A DNA stretch of 64,000 bases, from assembly GCA_965200115.1 (NCBI GenBank), contig OZ241336.1, forward strand, positions 1,674,001 to 1,738,000, given 5' to 3'. Numbering within the stretch: position 1 is the stretch's first letter; every line of letters starts with the position of its first letter. Made by a program: the position numbers and the translations under genes. This document shows positions 18,064 to 27,894 of the stretch, in pieces. This DNA is from JAPOUP01 sp026708635 (GTDB lineage: Bacteria; Pseudomonadota; Alphaproteobacteria; Rhodobacterales; Rhodobacteraceae). Below the pieces are notes generated by a model. It was not told the DNA's origin. It saw only the letters and a list, made by a program, of their open reading frames with translations, and did not search any database.

Positions 18064-18926
18064 TACGCCCTTTCACCCAAAAGACCGCGCGGCCGGAATG
18101 TGAGTACGAGCACGATCGCGAGGAAACCAACCGCGGATTTGTATGCGGGTTCAAGAACCAGCGCTGACATCTCCTCGCCTATGCCCACAATCATCGCTCC
18201 AACGACGGCGCCGGGGACCGAGCCGAGGCCGCCGACCACGGCCGCGGCAAATATGGGCAGAATGAAGCGGAAGCCGGTGAGAGGATCGATTGAGGTGCCG
18301 AGCCCGAAAAGCATGCCGCCAACTCCCACAAGCCCCATCCCGGCGAAAGCGACGATCCGGCCCACCAAAACGGCGTCGATGCCTTTTAGATCCGCGAGAT
18401 CAGGATTGTCGGCCACAGCCCGCATCGCCTTTCCCATACGGGTGAATTTCAATGCCGCGAAGACGACGATCATGATCACCACGGCGAGCGCGAGGTTTTC
18501 CAGTTGCTGCGGATTCACCCGTATCTCACCGAACCGAATGTCCCGCACCAGGGGCAGGTCGTAGCCCCGCAAGTCATTTCCGAAGAAAAACCGGATGATG
18601 TTCTCGATTACGATCGTCAGCGCGATCGACGCTATGGCTGTCGTCAGCGCCCCGTACTTACGCAATGGTTTCAGGGCGACCTCGTCGCTGATCACCCCAA
18701 CGAGGCCCGCGACGAGAAACGCGGACATAAGCGACGGTACCGCCGGCAGGCCCCAGGTTACGTTCACTACCAGACCGGCGAACGCGCCCACGGTCGCGTG
18801 GCTTGCCACCGCGAAGTTTGGGAAGCGCAGAACCGCGAAAATTGCTGTGAACCCGATTGCCGGCAGAGCCAGCAAGGCACCGGTAATGATCCCGTTGGCG
18901 AGAAACTGCGGGAGGAGGTCCAGCAT
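18060..18926 (-). CDS. branched-chain-type ABC transporter permease (LivH)
   Basis: A 288-residue permease of the LivH family. The N-terminus FLANGIITGALLALPAIGFT and FPNFAVASHATVGAFAGLV are typical, as is the contact region RMGKAMRAVADNPDLADLKGI near residues 160-180 and LPIFAAAVVGGLGSVPGAVVGA near 225-246. It starts 68 bp after the receptor gene and overlaps livM by four bases. Confidence 0.92.
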   Translation of the reverse strand: MLDLLPQFLANGIITGALLALPAIGFTAIFAVLRFPNFAVASHATVGAFAGLVVNVTWGLPAVPSLMSAFLVAGLVGVISDEVALKPLRKYGALTTAIASIALTIVIENIIRFFFGNDLRGYDLPLVRDIRFGEIRVNPQQLENLALAVVIMIVVFAALKFTRMGKAMRAVADNPDLADLKGIDAVLVGRIVAFAGMGLVGVGGMLFGLGTSIDPLTGFRFILPIFAAAVVGGLGSVPGAVVGAMIVGIGEEMSALVLEPAYKSAVGFLAIVLVLTFRPRGLLGERAY

Positions 18927-18994
18927 TGACGGAGACGCCTTTCGGGCGGAAACGGCCGGGCTGTTATTCGTCTGCCCGGCCGCGCCGCGTCGGA

Positions 18995-20200
18995 TTACAC
19001 GCGTTCGAACTCGGAGGGGCTGCCACCTGATATCTGATTGAACAGGAACTGCGTGCCGGTAATGTCACCGATACCGTCGAAATCACATGGGCCGGACGCC
19101 CCGGTGTAGTTCACTGAGCCACCGTTTGCGAGCACTTCGAGTCCGGCAAGTGCGTCCGAGACCTGCGTCCCATCTCCTTGGCTGATTGAGCGCAGTGAGT
19201 CGCGGATGGCAGGCCCGCCCGCGTCGCCCGCCGCCGCAGCCGCCAGAACGGCGAGATTGGCGTGATCGTAGGTTTGCGCCGAATAGGGGTCCACCACATC
19301 CACGCCAAGAGCGGCCCGAACGTTGGCATAGGCGCCGCCGGTCACGTCCGGTGCGCCTTCCCAGGTGTAGACTCCCTCGGTGACGTCGTTGGGCAGGGCC
19401 TCGAGCACTGTCGGGTTCACGGCGTAGGCCGGTCCGATGATTCTGCCCTCATAGCCCGCCTGCCAGATGTCACGCAGGACCACGGTGCTGTCGGCCGCGT
19501 AGCCACCCAGCATGATGAAGTCGGGATTGGAGCGCATTATCGTATCGATTTCCGAGCGGTATGTGCTCTTGTCCGCCTCGTAGATCAGGCTCTCCATCTC
19601 GATTCCGGCCGCCCCGGCCTGTTCAGCCAGAATGTCTATGGAGCTTTGCGCAAACGGGGTCTGCGGCCCGATCCACGCCATGCCGGTCGCGCCCTGGCGA
19701 AGCATGAACTCGCCCGCGACCTGGATCTGCAGTATCGAGTTCGGCTGCGTGCGGGCGATATAGCCCATATGCGGCAGTCGCGTGATACTGTCGGCACCGG
19801 ATACCGTGAAAAGCATCACTCCGTTTTCCCAGCAGAGCGGTGCGACGGCTGTTGTGATCGAGGAGGCCCATGTGCCGATTACGACGGATACTCCGTCCAC
19901 GTCGATCAGCTTTCGGACAGCGCGTACCGCAGCCTCCGGATTGGTTTGGGTATCCTCCGAGACGAGGTCGATCTGTTGTCCGAGAAGCCCGCCGGCTTGG
20001 CTCACGGCGGTGAAGACCGAAGCCGCTGCATCGCGCATCGACGGGCCGTAGGTGCCTCCCACACCGGTGAGCGGCGTAAGCGTGCCGAAGGTGATGCCGT
20101 CTGACTGCGCCCGCAGGATAGCGGGGCTCGCAATTAGCGCGGCCGCCCCCGCCAGTACTGTTCGGCGACTGGGAGCGAAAGTAAGTCTGCTGATGGTCAT
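18995..20200 (-). CDS. branched-chain-type ABC transporter receptor (LivK-like)
   Basis: A periplasmic type I binding protein of 401 residues. The N-terminus carries a twin-arginine-like motif (SRRTVLAG) followed by a hydrophobic stretch and SPAILRAQ, so export through Tat is likely. The mature part starts with ITFGTLTPLTGVGGTYG and contains AVRKLIDVDGVSVVIGTWAS, both typical of Peripla_BP_6 receptors. It lies in the middle of its operon, 18 bp after livF. Related receptors bind amino acids, amides or aromatic acids; next to hmgA and mha-like genes an aromatic acid is plausible. Confidence 0.88.
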   Translation of the reverse strand: MTISRLTFAPSRRTVLAGAAALIASPAILRAQSDGITFGTLTPLTGVGGTYGPSMRDAAASVFTAVSQAGGLLGQQIDLVSEDTQTNPEAAVRAVRKLIDVDGVSVVIGTWASSITTAVAPLCWENGVMLFTVSGADSITRLPHMGYIARTQPNSILQIQVAGEFMLRQGATGMAWIGPQTPFAQSSIDILAEQAGAAGIEMESLIYEADKSTYRSEIDTIMRSNPDFIMLGGYAADSTVVLRDIWQAGYEGRIIGPAYAVNPTVLEALPNDVTEGVYTWEGAPDVTGGAYANVRAALGVDVVDPYSAQTYDHANLAVLAAAAAGDAGGPAIRDSLRSISQGDGTQVSDALAGLEVLANGGSVNYTGASGPCDFDGIGDITGTQFLFNQISGGSPSEFERV

Positions 20201-20218
20201 ATGAACGTCTCCATGTGA

Positions 20219-20926
20219 TTATCCGCCTAAAAATGCCCGCCGGACTTCCGCGTCGGCGGCCAGTTCCCTTGCCTGTCCATCGATATGATTCTGCCCTGCC
20301 ATAAGTATGTAAGCTCGTTCCGCGAGTTCCAGTGCGTCGAGCGCGTTTTGTTCCACAAGAATGACCGCGACACCCGAGTCGCGAATGCCGCGTATTGTGG
20401 TGAAAAGTTCCTCGGTGGCCACCGGCGATAATCCGGCAGACGGCTCGTCCAGCAGCATGACCCGCGGCGCCACCATGAGCGCGATCGCCACCGCGAGCAC
20501 TTGCCGCTGTCCCCCCGAGAGGGTGCGGGCGGCATCGCGGCGCTTCTTGGCAAGCATCGGAAACCGCGAATAGATCTCCTTAATCCTCGATGCCGTTTCC
20601 CGCGGAGTGAGAAAACCGCCGATCTCGAGGTTCTCGCGTACGGTCATGGCCGGAAATACGTTGTTTTCCTGCGGAACGTAAGCCACGCCACATCCCGCGA
20701 TTTCACGGGGTTTGAGGCCTTTGAGTGAAACCGCGTCCAAGGTGATCGTACCGCCGCTTACTTTAAGCTGACCCGCGATTGCCTTGAGAAGCGTGGACTT
20801 CCCGGCGCCGTTAGGACCGAGGATCGCCACGATTTCCCCGGGCGCGGCGTGGACGGAGATACCCTTGAGGATCGTGTCGGCGGTGCTGTAGCCCCCGAAA
20901 ACATTCCGTACCTCAAGCCCGTTCAC
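20219..20926 (-). CDS. branched-chain-type ABC transporter ATP-binding protein (LivF)
   Basis: A 235-residue ATPase. Walker A is GPNGAGKST near residue 38, the Q-loop lies in AYVPQENNVFPAMTVREN, the signature is LSGGQRQV near 140, Walker B is MLLDEPSAGLSP, and the switch histidine position is occupied by glutamine in VEQNA, as is normal for LivF. It overlaps livG by four bases, indicating coupled translation. Confidence 0.94.
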   Translation of the reverse strand: MNGLEVRNVFGGYSTADTILKGISVHAAPGEIVAILGPNGAGKSTLLKAIAGQLKVSGGTITLDAVSLKGLKPREIAGCGVAYVPQENNVFPAMTVRENLEIGGFLTPRETASRIKEIYSRFPMLAKKRRDAARTLSGGQRQVLAVAIALMVAPRVMLLDEPSAGLSPVATEELFTTIRGIRDSGVAVILVEQNALDALELAERAYILMAGQNHIDGQARELAADAEVRRAFLGG

Positions 20927-21705
20927 GCCCGCTTCCCCAGATAGGCGTCCTGCACGCGCGCGTCCGAGGCAATCTCATCGAAACTGCCCTGCATGAGTGT
21001 TGTCCCATTGGACATTACGATCACCGGGTCACATATTCGCGCAACGATATCCATGTCGTGCTCGACGATCAGGAAAGTGAGATCATCCTCGTCGCGCAGT
21101 TGCTGGATCCGCCCGGCGATCTCGCTGGCAAGTGTCGGGTTCACACCCGCCACCGGTTCGTCCAGAAGGATCATCCGGGGTTGCGCCATCAGGGCCCGGC
21201 CGATTTCGAGCAGCTTCTTCTGCCCGCCTGATAGGGCGTTGGTGAGGTTCTCCAGCACGTGACCGAGCTTCAACCGATGCGCCACATGGTGCGCGCGGTC
21301 CACCAGTTCAGCCTCCCGCGCCCGGGCGGTGCCTGGCCTGAAAAGTGCGGTCAACATGTGTTCTCCGGGTTGCGTCTCGCCATGGAGGAGTAGGGTTTCG
21401 AGCACCGTGAGTGTCGGGAATCCACGCGCGATCTGGAATGATCGAACGACTCCATGGGCGTGGATCCGGTCGGGTGTCAGCCCCGTTATGTCCTTGCCGT
21501 CAAAAACGACTGTTCCCGCCTCAGGCGGAACCACGCCGGAAATGCAGTTGAACGCCGTGGTTTTTCCTGCCCCGTTTGGACCGATCAAGGCGGTTATAGT
21601 GCCGGACCGCACGTCCAGACTGGCGCCGCTGAGCGCCCGAACGCCATGGAAACTGCGCTTCAGGCTGCATACCTGCATGAGTGCGGAGGGTCTCTCGTTC
21701 ATCAT
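20923..21705 (-). CDS. branched-chain-type ABC transporter ATP-binding protein (LivG)
   Basis: First gene of the transporter operon; about 260 residues from the tandem ATG at 21700-21705. The frame is open to 21837, but the family N-terminus (LMQVCSLKRSFHGVRALSGA) begins near the chosen start. Walker A is GPNGAGKTT, followed by NCISGVVPPEAG; the signature is LSGGQKKL, Walker B is MILLDEPVAGVNP and the switch is VEHDMD. No good Shine-Dalgarno is seen, so the exact start is uncertain. Confidence 0.9.
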   Translation of the reverse strand: MMNERPSALMQVCSLKRSFHGVRALSGASLDVRSGTITALIGPNGAGKTTAFNCISGVVPPEAGTVVFDGKDITGLTPDRIHAHGVVRSFQIARGFPTLTVLETLLLHGETQPGEHMLTALFRPGTARAREAELVDRAHHVAHRLKLGHVLENLTNALSGGQKKLLEIGRALMAQPRMILLDEPVAGVNPTLASEIAGRIQQLRDEDDLTFLIVEHDMDIVARICDPVIVMSNGTTLMQGSFDEIASDARVQDAYLGKRA

Positions 21706-22399
21706 AACGTAAGGTATGACGCCGGGCGACGGACTGGGCAAGGAAAACCGGGATTTGCCACGACGGACCGTTAAGCCTGTGGCTATATGGGTTTCGGTTC
21801 CCGGCTTTCCGAACCGCATATCCATATGTGAGGACATGGGTGTCGGGGTATCCGGAGCCGAAGCGGCCGGTACCGGGCAAGACAGTCAGGGCCCGTGCGT
21901 TCCGGTGTGGGTTTCAGGCCACCCTCCCTGGTAAGAAAGGTGCGCAAGGACGGGATCGGACAATACAAGGTTCCGTCCCTACTATCCTGCAGCGCTCCGC
22001 GGTGAATCAGGTGGTATTGGAAGTCCTCGACATCAATCCCGCGCGGCAAATGCCAGCCGTCCTCTTCGCGGGCGTGTTTCCTGATCAGGGACATAACCTG
22101 CCAGCTGCGCTTTGATGCCCGCTCGTTTCATTTCGCTGATGACATCGCCGCGGCCGACGAAGACCGGAGGGGGCGCTCTCGTCGCTTTCAGCAAATTCCC
22201 GGAGTCCTGATCGATCAAAGGTTCCGGAAGCCATCTCTCCTCCCGCTGTGAAGGATCCCCGTCACATATAGCTCTCCACAGCTCTTTATTCCAGGAGAGT
22301 GGCCGATCTTCGCCCTCTTGAGTGGCTTGCGTGTCCCTGCTCCGTGACGTCCAATGGCTAATTGCGGATTTGGGATTCAATCAGATGGAGGGAAATGGC
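21706..22399. other. divergent intergenic region livG / amidohydrolase
   Basis: About 690 bp. The flanking frames remain open into it but show no family similarity. It should hold promoters for both the transporter operon and the amidohydrolase gene. No copy of the hmgA-type palindrome was found by eye. Confidence 0.4.
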
Positions 22400-23629
22400 G
22401 TGAGGATAAAGCTGGAGAACTGCGGAGTCTTCGATGGCCTTGACGGTTTGGTGAAACCGGGCCTGAACGCACTTCTGGCCGATGGCGAAATCGTGGAACT
22501 TTCGGAAACTGCCATTCCCGGCAACGCCGATCTGACGATTGACGGGACGGGGCGTACCCTGATGCCCGGTCTGATCGATGCCCATGTGCATATCGCGGCG
22601 GCCACGCCAAACCTCGCCGCTCTTGAGGTCATGTCACCAAGCTATGTGGCACATTGGACCGCGCGGAACCTCTCCCGGATGCTGGATCGGGGCTTTACGA
22701 CCGTGCGTGACGTCGGTGGTGGTGACGCGGGCACGAAGCGGGCGCAGGCAGAGGGTATGGTCCGGGGGCCACGCATTCAGACTTCGGGTAAGGCCCTTGG
22801 TCAGACCGGCGGTCACACGGATTTCCGGGGCACGTGCCGTGCGGCTCTCGGCGACCTGCAGAGTCGCCACCTGCCATCGCTCGGGCGAATCGTCGACGGA
22901 GTGCCGGCCTGTCTCCATGCCGCCCGCGATGAGCTTCGGCTGGGTGCCGACTTCTTGAAAATCATGGCCAATGGCGGTGTCGCGACCCCGACCGACCCGA
23001 TCGACTGGATCCAGTTCACACCCGAGGAAATCAGGGCCGTTGTGGCGGTGGCCGAGGCGTCCTGCACGTATGTCGCGGCCCATACCTATACCGCACGCGC
23101 GATAGAACATGCCTGTGTGAACGGCGTCCGGACGTTGGAGCACTGCAATTTGATTGACGCCCGTGTCGGCGCCATTCTCAAGGAACGCGGGGCGTATGCG
23201 GTTCCCACACTGGTGATCTACGATTGCCTTGACCGGTACGCCGATGCAATCGGGCTGGGAGGCGAGAATCGCGAGAAAAACAGACTGGTCCGTGACGCCG
23301 GTCTGCGGTCGCTGGAAATCATGCGGGCCTCTGGAGTGCCAATGGGCTACGGCACGGACCTTTTGGGGTGGATGCAACAGGATCAGTCGGCCGAGTTTGC
23401 CCTGCGGGCGCAGGTTTTACCCGCGGCGGAGGTCCTCAAGGCGGCGACTTCGGTGAACGCTGAAATTCTCAGGCGGCCGGATCTTGGCCGGGTCGCTGTG
23501 GGCGCGACTGCGGACCTGATTCTCGTCGAGGGAGATCCGGTGGCTGACATCTCCCGGCTCACGGGCCAGGGCGAACACATACCGCTTGTGTTACAGGAAG
23601 GCGTGGTCGTAAAGAACCGTCTTCCGTGA
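22400..23629 (+). CDS. metal-dependent amidohydrolase
   Basis: A TIM-barrel hydrolase of about 409 residues. I place the start at GTG 22400, eight bases after a GGAGG run (22387-22392 region); an in-frame ATG at 22385 is the alternative. The N-terminal metal motif is LIDAHVHIAA, followed by TVRDVGGGD, the lysine region ADFLKIMANGG, the histidine regions YVAAHTYTARAIEHAC and TLEHCNLID, and the aspartate YGTDLLG near residue 318. These match the imidazolonepropionase/Xaa-Pro-dipeptidase-like branch of the amidohydrolase superfamily. The substrate is unknown; its place before the homogentisate genes hints at cleaving an amide or peptide that releases an aromatic acid. Confidence 0.88.
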   Translation: MRIKLENCGVFDGLDGLVKPGLNALLADGEIVELSETAIPGNADLTIDGTGRTLMPGLIDAHVHIAAATPNLAALEVMSPSYVAHWTARNLSRMLDRGFTTVRDVGGGDAGTKRAQAEGMVRGPRIQTSGKALGQTGGHTDFRGTCRAALGDLQSRHLPSLGRIVDGVPACLHAARDELRLGADFLKIMANGGVATPTDPIDWIQFTPEEIRAVVAVAEASCTYVAAHTYTARAIEHACVNGVRTLEHCNLIDARVGAILKERGAYAVPTLVIYDCLDRYADAIGLGGENREKNRLVRDAGLRSLEIMRASGVPMGYGTDLLGWMQQDQSAEFALRAQVLPAAEVLKAATSVNAEILRRPDLGRVAVGATADLILVEGDPVADISRLTGQGEHIPLVLQEGVVVKNRLP

Positions 23630-23967
23630 CGCGCTCCCCGCTGCGGTCGGACCGGTTACGTACGAGGGTGCGGTGATCTCCCGGGGGAGGCGATCGCTGG
23701 ATATGCGCGATGCGTTTCATGCCGATATGGGGTTTTCATGCAGGGCCGTTGGGCTCCGTTGACCGAACGCGGACTCACCGCACTGGATAGGGTGGCCCCG
23801 CTGAGGAATGGTTTGGCGTCACCCGTCAGGGGAAATGACCTTTCCGTCGGGACGGGAGAAACGAATCCCGAATCCGGTTTCCCTCGACATCGGAATTAGG
23901 TTATCGCATCAATCGGCCCCGCTGCTTTGCGGGACGTTCCGGCTAGGTCGGGATCGGGGTGCTGAAA
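23630..23967. other. intergenic region amidohydrolase-fumarylacetoacetase
   Basis: About 340 bp with no recognisable gene or clear regulatory element. Confidence 0.4.
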
Positions 23968-25230
23968 ATGTCTCTTATCGCCAGTTGGATCGATACCGCG
24001 AACTCCTCCGAGACCGCTTTTCCCCTCAATAACCTGCCGTATGGTGTGTTCTCGGTCGGCGGCGCGGCCCGGTGCGGCGTCGCGATCGGTGATCTCATTC
24101 TGGACGTGTCGGGCCTTGAGGAGGCAGGGATCCTTCAGCCCGGTCCGCGGCCAGGTGTCTTCAGCGCACCGTCCTGGAATGGCTTCATGCGGCTCGGGCC
24201 GACGGTTTGGTCAGGGTTTCGTGCCGGCCTTACCGAATTTCTGAGAGAGGGTTGCGCGCGCCGGGCTGAGGTCGAGCCGTATCTGTTTCCCATGGCGGAG
24301 GCGCGGCTTCATATGCCGTTCCGCATCGCCGAATACACTGATTTCTATGCCTCCAGGCAACATGCCACCAATGTGGGTACCATGTTCCGGGGCCCGGAAA
24401 ACGCGCTTCCACCGAACTGGCTTCACATCCCGATCGCCTACAATGGGCGCGCTTCTTCCGTGGTGGTTAGCGGAACCGAGATCCGCCGCCCCTGGGGGCA
24501 GGTCAAGGCTCCGGATAAACCGCTGCCTCGATTCCGGCCTAGCGGTCGTTTTGACATAGAACTTGAAATCGGGGCTATCGTTGGCCAGCCTTCGACCGGG
24601 CCGGTATCAGTCACGCGGGCCGACGGGATGATCTTCGGTTATGTCCTTCTAAACGACTGGTCGGCGCGGGACATCCAGGCATGGGAATATCAGCCGTTGG
24701 GACCCTTCCAGGCCAAGGCGACCGCCACAAGCATAAGTCCCTGGATAGTCACCAAGGCGGCGCTGGAGCCGTTCAGGATTCCATCGCCTGAACGTGAACG
24801 GGATTTGCTGCCCTATCTGCACGAACCGGGGCCGATGCTTTATGACATCTCGCTTACGGTCTCGATCCAGCCGGAGCTCGCGGCCTTGCCTACGGTCATC
24901 GCGCGCACGAATTACCGTGAGATCTACTATTCGTTTCCCCAGCAGCTGGCGCATCATACGACGGCCGGCGCACCGATGAACATCGGTGACCTCCTTGGAT
25001 CGGGTACGATTTCCGGTCCCGCGAAATCGGAACGTGGCAGTCTGCTGGAACTGGGGTGGGGCGGAAAGGAGCCCCTGAGGCTGGACACTGGCGAATCCCG
25101 GTCCTTTATTGAGGACGGTGATACATTGACGCTGTCCGGAACGGCCGAGGGTGTCGGTCACCGGATCGGGTTTGGAGAATGCGTGGGCAAAGTGATCCCG
25201 GCGCTGGAACCGGACCAGCTTCCGTACTGA
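23968..25230 (+). CDS. fahA: fumarylacetoacetase
   Basis: The enzyme cleaves fumarylacetoacetate to fumarate and acetoacetate, the last step after hmgA. About 420 residues from ATG 23968 (a GTG at 23959 is also possible). It has the small N-terminal SH3-like domain (LPYGVFSVGGAARCGVAIGD) and the FAH fold: the catalytic region DFYASRQHATNVGTMFRG, the metal-site region LEIGAIVG, FGYVLLNDWSARDIQAWEYQ split over ~230-250, and GDLLGSGTISGP near 345. It probably heads the operon with the MBL protein, monooxygenase and small protein downstream. Confidence 0.95.
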   Translation: MSLIASWIDTANSSETAFPLNNLPYGVFSVGGAARCGVAIGDLILDVSGLEEAGILQPGPRPGVFSAPSWNGFMRLGPTVWSGFRAGLTEFLREGCARRAEVEPYLFPMAEARLHMPFRIAEYTDFYASRQHATNVGTMFRGPENALPPNWLHIPIAYNGRASSVVVSGTEIRRPWGQVKAPDKPLPRFRPSGRFDIELEIGAIVGQPSTGPVSVTRADGMIFGYVLLNDWSARDIQAWEYQPLGPFQAKATATSISPWIVTKAALEPFRIPSPERERDLLPYLHEPGPMLYDISLTVSIQPELAALPTVIARTNYREIYYSFPQQLAHHTTAGAPMNIGDLLGSGTISGPAKSERGSLLELGWGGKEPLRLDTGESRSFIEDGDTLTLSGTAEGVGHRIGFGECVGKVIPALEPDQLPY

Positions 25231-25342
25231 CCGTACTTTCCCGAAATGCGGTCTGGACAGGTTGCGGCCCGATTGTGGCCATAGGAAAACTGGTAGGACG
25301 AAGTCAAACCGGCGAACGATTCGCCCGGGACAGGGGTTTGCT

Positions 25343-26293
25343 ATGGCAACGGAATTCGCATCCAAGGGCGATCTTACCGAGAAAAAGACCAGTTTCACTG
25401 AAATCGGCGAAGGCTTATACGCCTTCACCGCGGAGGGCGACCCAAATTCAGGCGTGATCATTGGTGACGAAAGCGTCATGGTTGTGGAGGCGCAGGCCAC
25501 GCCGCAACTCGCGCGGAAAGTGATCGGCTGCGTTCGGGAAGTGACCGACAAACCGGTAAGTCATCTGGTGCTGACCCATTATCACGCGGTACGTGTGCTG
25601 GGAGCGAGCGCATATAATGCCTCGCAGGTGGTGATGTCGGACGTCGCGCGTGCGATGGTTGCCGAACGTGGGCAGGAAGACTGGGACAGTGAGTTCCAGC
25701 GTTTTCCACGACTGTTCGAGGGGCACGAGGGAATCCCTGGCCTGACATGGCCGACCACGACCTTCAGCGACGCGATGACAGTGTATCTGGGACGACGCAG
25801 GGTTGACATCCTGCGATTGGGTAGGGCGCATACGGCGGGAGACGCCGTGGTCTGGGTTCCGGATCAGGAAGTGATGTTTACGGGCGATATCGTTGAATAT
25901 CGCTCCGCCTGTTATTGTGGCGACGGACATTTCCGAGATTGGGGCGACACACTCGACAGCGTTCGACTCTTCGACCCGGCCGGTCTCGCTCCGGGTCGGG
26001 GAGACGCTTTGATCGGACGCGACGCGGTCGAGGCCGCGGTCGAGTGTACCCGTGACTTTATCGAAAGCACCTATCGTCCCGTGGTAAAGGTGGTCGCCCG
26101 GGGAGGGGCCCTGAAGGATGCCTGGGACGCCGTGCGCGGGGAATGTGATCCGAAGTTTGCGGATTTCGCGATTTACGAGCACTGCCTGCCCTTCAATGTC
26201 GCCCGTGCGTTCGATGAGGCCCGCGGTATCGATACTCCGAGGATCTGGACCGCTGAACGGGATCTGGCGATGTGGGAGCAGCTTCAGGGATGA
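25343..26293 (+). CDS. MBL-fold protein with altered metal motif
   Basis: A metallo-beta-lactamase-fold protein of 316 residues. The ATG at 25343 follows AGGGG by six bases. The usual HxHxDH motif reads H-Y-H-A-V-R, so the Asp and last His of the first motif are replaced. The downstream GRAHTAGD (third motif) and MFTGDIVEY (aspartate) are kept. At the C-terminus there is a helical region with CLPFNVARAFDEA. It sits between fumarylacetoacetase and the flavin monooxygenase with short gaps. Its reaction is unknown; it may use one metal only, or hydrolyse a thioester or lactone of the aromatic pathway. Confidence 0.85.
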   Translation: MATEFASKGDLTEKKTSFTEIGEGLYAFTAEGDPNSGVIIGDESVMVVEAQATPQLARKVIGCVREVTDKPVSHLVLTHYHAVRVLGASAYNASQVVMSDVARAMVAERGQEDWDSEFQRFPRLFEGHEGIPGLTWPTTTFSDAMTVYLGRRRVDILRLGRAHTAGDAVVWVPDQEVMFTGDIVEYRSACYCGDGHFRDWGDTLDSVRLFDPAGLAPGRGDALIGRDAVEAAVECTRDFIESTYRPVVKVVARGGALKDAWDAVRGECDPKFADFAIYEHCLPFNVARAFDEARGIDTPRIWTAERDLAMWEQLQG

Positions 26294-26340
26294 ATTGCCC
26301 GCTGATGGAATTCCAGACAGCGTGGATCGGAGAGTCCTGA

Positions 26341-27894
26341 ATGCCTCATACCCGTCGCCCCTTTCCCTTCATGCGTCCTCCGGGGCTGGATCTGCCTGAG
26401 AACCGACACGGAGTGTTGATCGTCGGCGCGGGGCCGGTTGGGTTGGCCATGGCTCTTGAGCTCGCCAATCACGACGTATCCAGCATCGTGCTGGACGACA
26501 ACAACGTCGTCTCGGCGGGAAGCCGTGCGATCTGCTGGTCAAAGCGCAGTCTGGAAATTCTTGACCGGATAGGGGTGGGTGAGCGCTGCCTGCGAAAGGG
26601 CGTGACCTGGAAGGTGGGCCGAACCTATTGCCGTGATGAAGAGGTGTTCAGTTTCGACCTGTTGCCCGAGGACGGGCACAAGATGCCAGCCTTCGTCAAC
26701 CTGCAGCAATATTATGTCGAGGAATATCTGATCGAGGCCGCCCGGGAAAATCCGTTGGTGGAGATGCGGTTCAGAAACCGGGTTTCGGGTGTTGTCCAGA
26801 GCCGTGACTGCGTACGGGCCGAGATCGAGACGCCGGAAGGGAACTACCGGCTCGAAGCCGACTATCTGATCGCGTGTGACGGGGCAAGATCATCCATTCG
26901 GGAAAGTATGGGACTCGATTTCGCCGGAGAGCTGTTCGAGGAACGCTTCCTGATCGCGGATGTAGAGCTGAAGACGGAAATGCCGTCGGAGCGCCGCTTC
27001 TGGTTTGAACCAACATTCCATAGCGGCCAGTCAGCGCTGTTGCACAAGCAGCCAGACAACATCTACCGCATCGATCTACAACTGGGCTGGGGCGCCAATC
27101 CACGGCGAGAGAGCAGGCCGGAGAATGTCATCCCGCGCATCGAGCGCGTCGTCGGCCACTCCGATTTTCGGCTGGACTGGGTCAGTGTGTATACCTTTCA
27201 GTGCAGACGGCTTCGGGATTTCGTTCATGGCCGGGTGATATTTGCCGGTGACAGTGCCCATATCGTTTCGCCATTCGGCGCACGCGGCGGCAATAGCGGG
27301 CTTCAGGACGTTGACGCGCTTGGCTGGCGGCTGGCGGCGGTCCTGCGGAGCCGGTCGCCACGGAACATTCTGGAGGATTTCGACGCTGAACGGACATTCG
27401 CCGCCGATGAGAACCTTCTGAATTCCTCGCGCGCGACGAAATTCATGACGCCCACCGACGGCATCGAGCGGCTATTGCGGGATCAGGTGCTTGCGCTGGC
27501 GGCCAAGGCGCCGTTCGCCCGCGCCTGGGTCAACTCGGGACGTCTCTCGGTTCCCTGCGTCTATCCGAGCGAGGGAGCGGACGACGGAACTATGCCCGCG
27601 TTGTCAAGGCCCGGATCGGTCGCACCGGACGCTCCGGTCGAGAACGGATGGCTGCTGAACCGGCTTGGCGGGCGCATGGTCGTTCTGGCCTTGGGATGCG
27701 AGATGCCGCGGGTCGACGGCGCCAACGTTTTCGCCCCACGGGTCACGGACATGCTGCGCCACCGATATCTCGGGATCGCGACGTCGGCGGTCTACCTGAT
27801 CCGTCCCGACCAGGTGATCGCCGCGCGCTGGCCATATCCGGATCCCGCGTCCGTCGAAAAAACAATCTCCCGACTCTGGAGGCTTGGTAAATGA
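26341..27894 (+). CDS. FAD-dependent aromatic monooxygenase, MhaA-like
   Basis: A class A flavoprotein hydroxylase of 517 residues. The FAD motifs are GVLIVGAGPVGLAMALELA near residue 22, the DG motif YLIACDGARSSIRESMGLD near 175, and the GD motif RVIFAGDSAHIVSPFGARGG near 300 followed by NSGLQDVDALGWRLA. The ending has the usual thioredoxin-like tail with AVYLIRPDQVIAARWP. The downstream 65-aa gene overlaps its stop. In Pseudomonas putida the flavoprotein MhaA and the small MhaB together hydroxylate 3-hydroxyphenylacetate to homogentisate. With hmgA and fahA nearby, this pair probably does the same, an inference from context and arrangement. Confidence 0.88.
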   Translation: MPHTRRPFPFMRPPGLDLPENRHGVLIVGAGPVGLAMALELANHDVSSIVLDDNNVVSAGSRAICWSKRSLEILDRIGVGERCLRKGVTWKVGRTYCRDEEVFSFDLLPEDGHKMPAFVNLQQYYVEEYLIEAARENPLVEMRFRNRVSGVVQSRDCVRAEIETPEGNYRLEADYLIACDGARSSIRESMGLDFAGELFEERFLIADVELKTEMPSERRFWFEPTFHSGQSALLHKQPDNIYRIDLQLGWGANPRRESRPENVIPRIERVVGHSDFRLDWVSVYTFQCRRLRDFVHGRVIFAGDSAHIVSPFGARGGNSGLQDVDALGWRLAAVLRSRSPRNILEDFDAERTFAADENLLNSSRATKFMTPTDGIERLLRDQVLALAAKAPFARAWVNSGRLSVPCVYPSEGADDGTMPALSRPGSVAPDAPVENGWLLNRLGGRMVVLALGCEMPRVDGANVFAPRVTDMLRHRYLGIATSAVYLIRPDQVIAARWPYPDPASVEKTISRLWRLGK

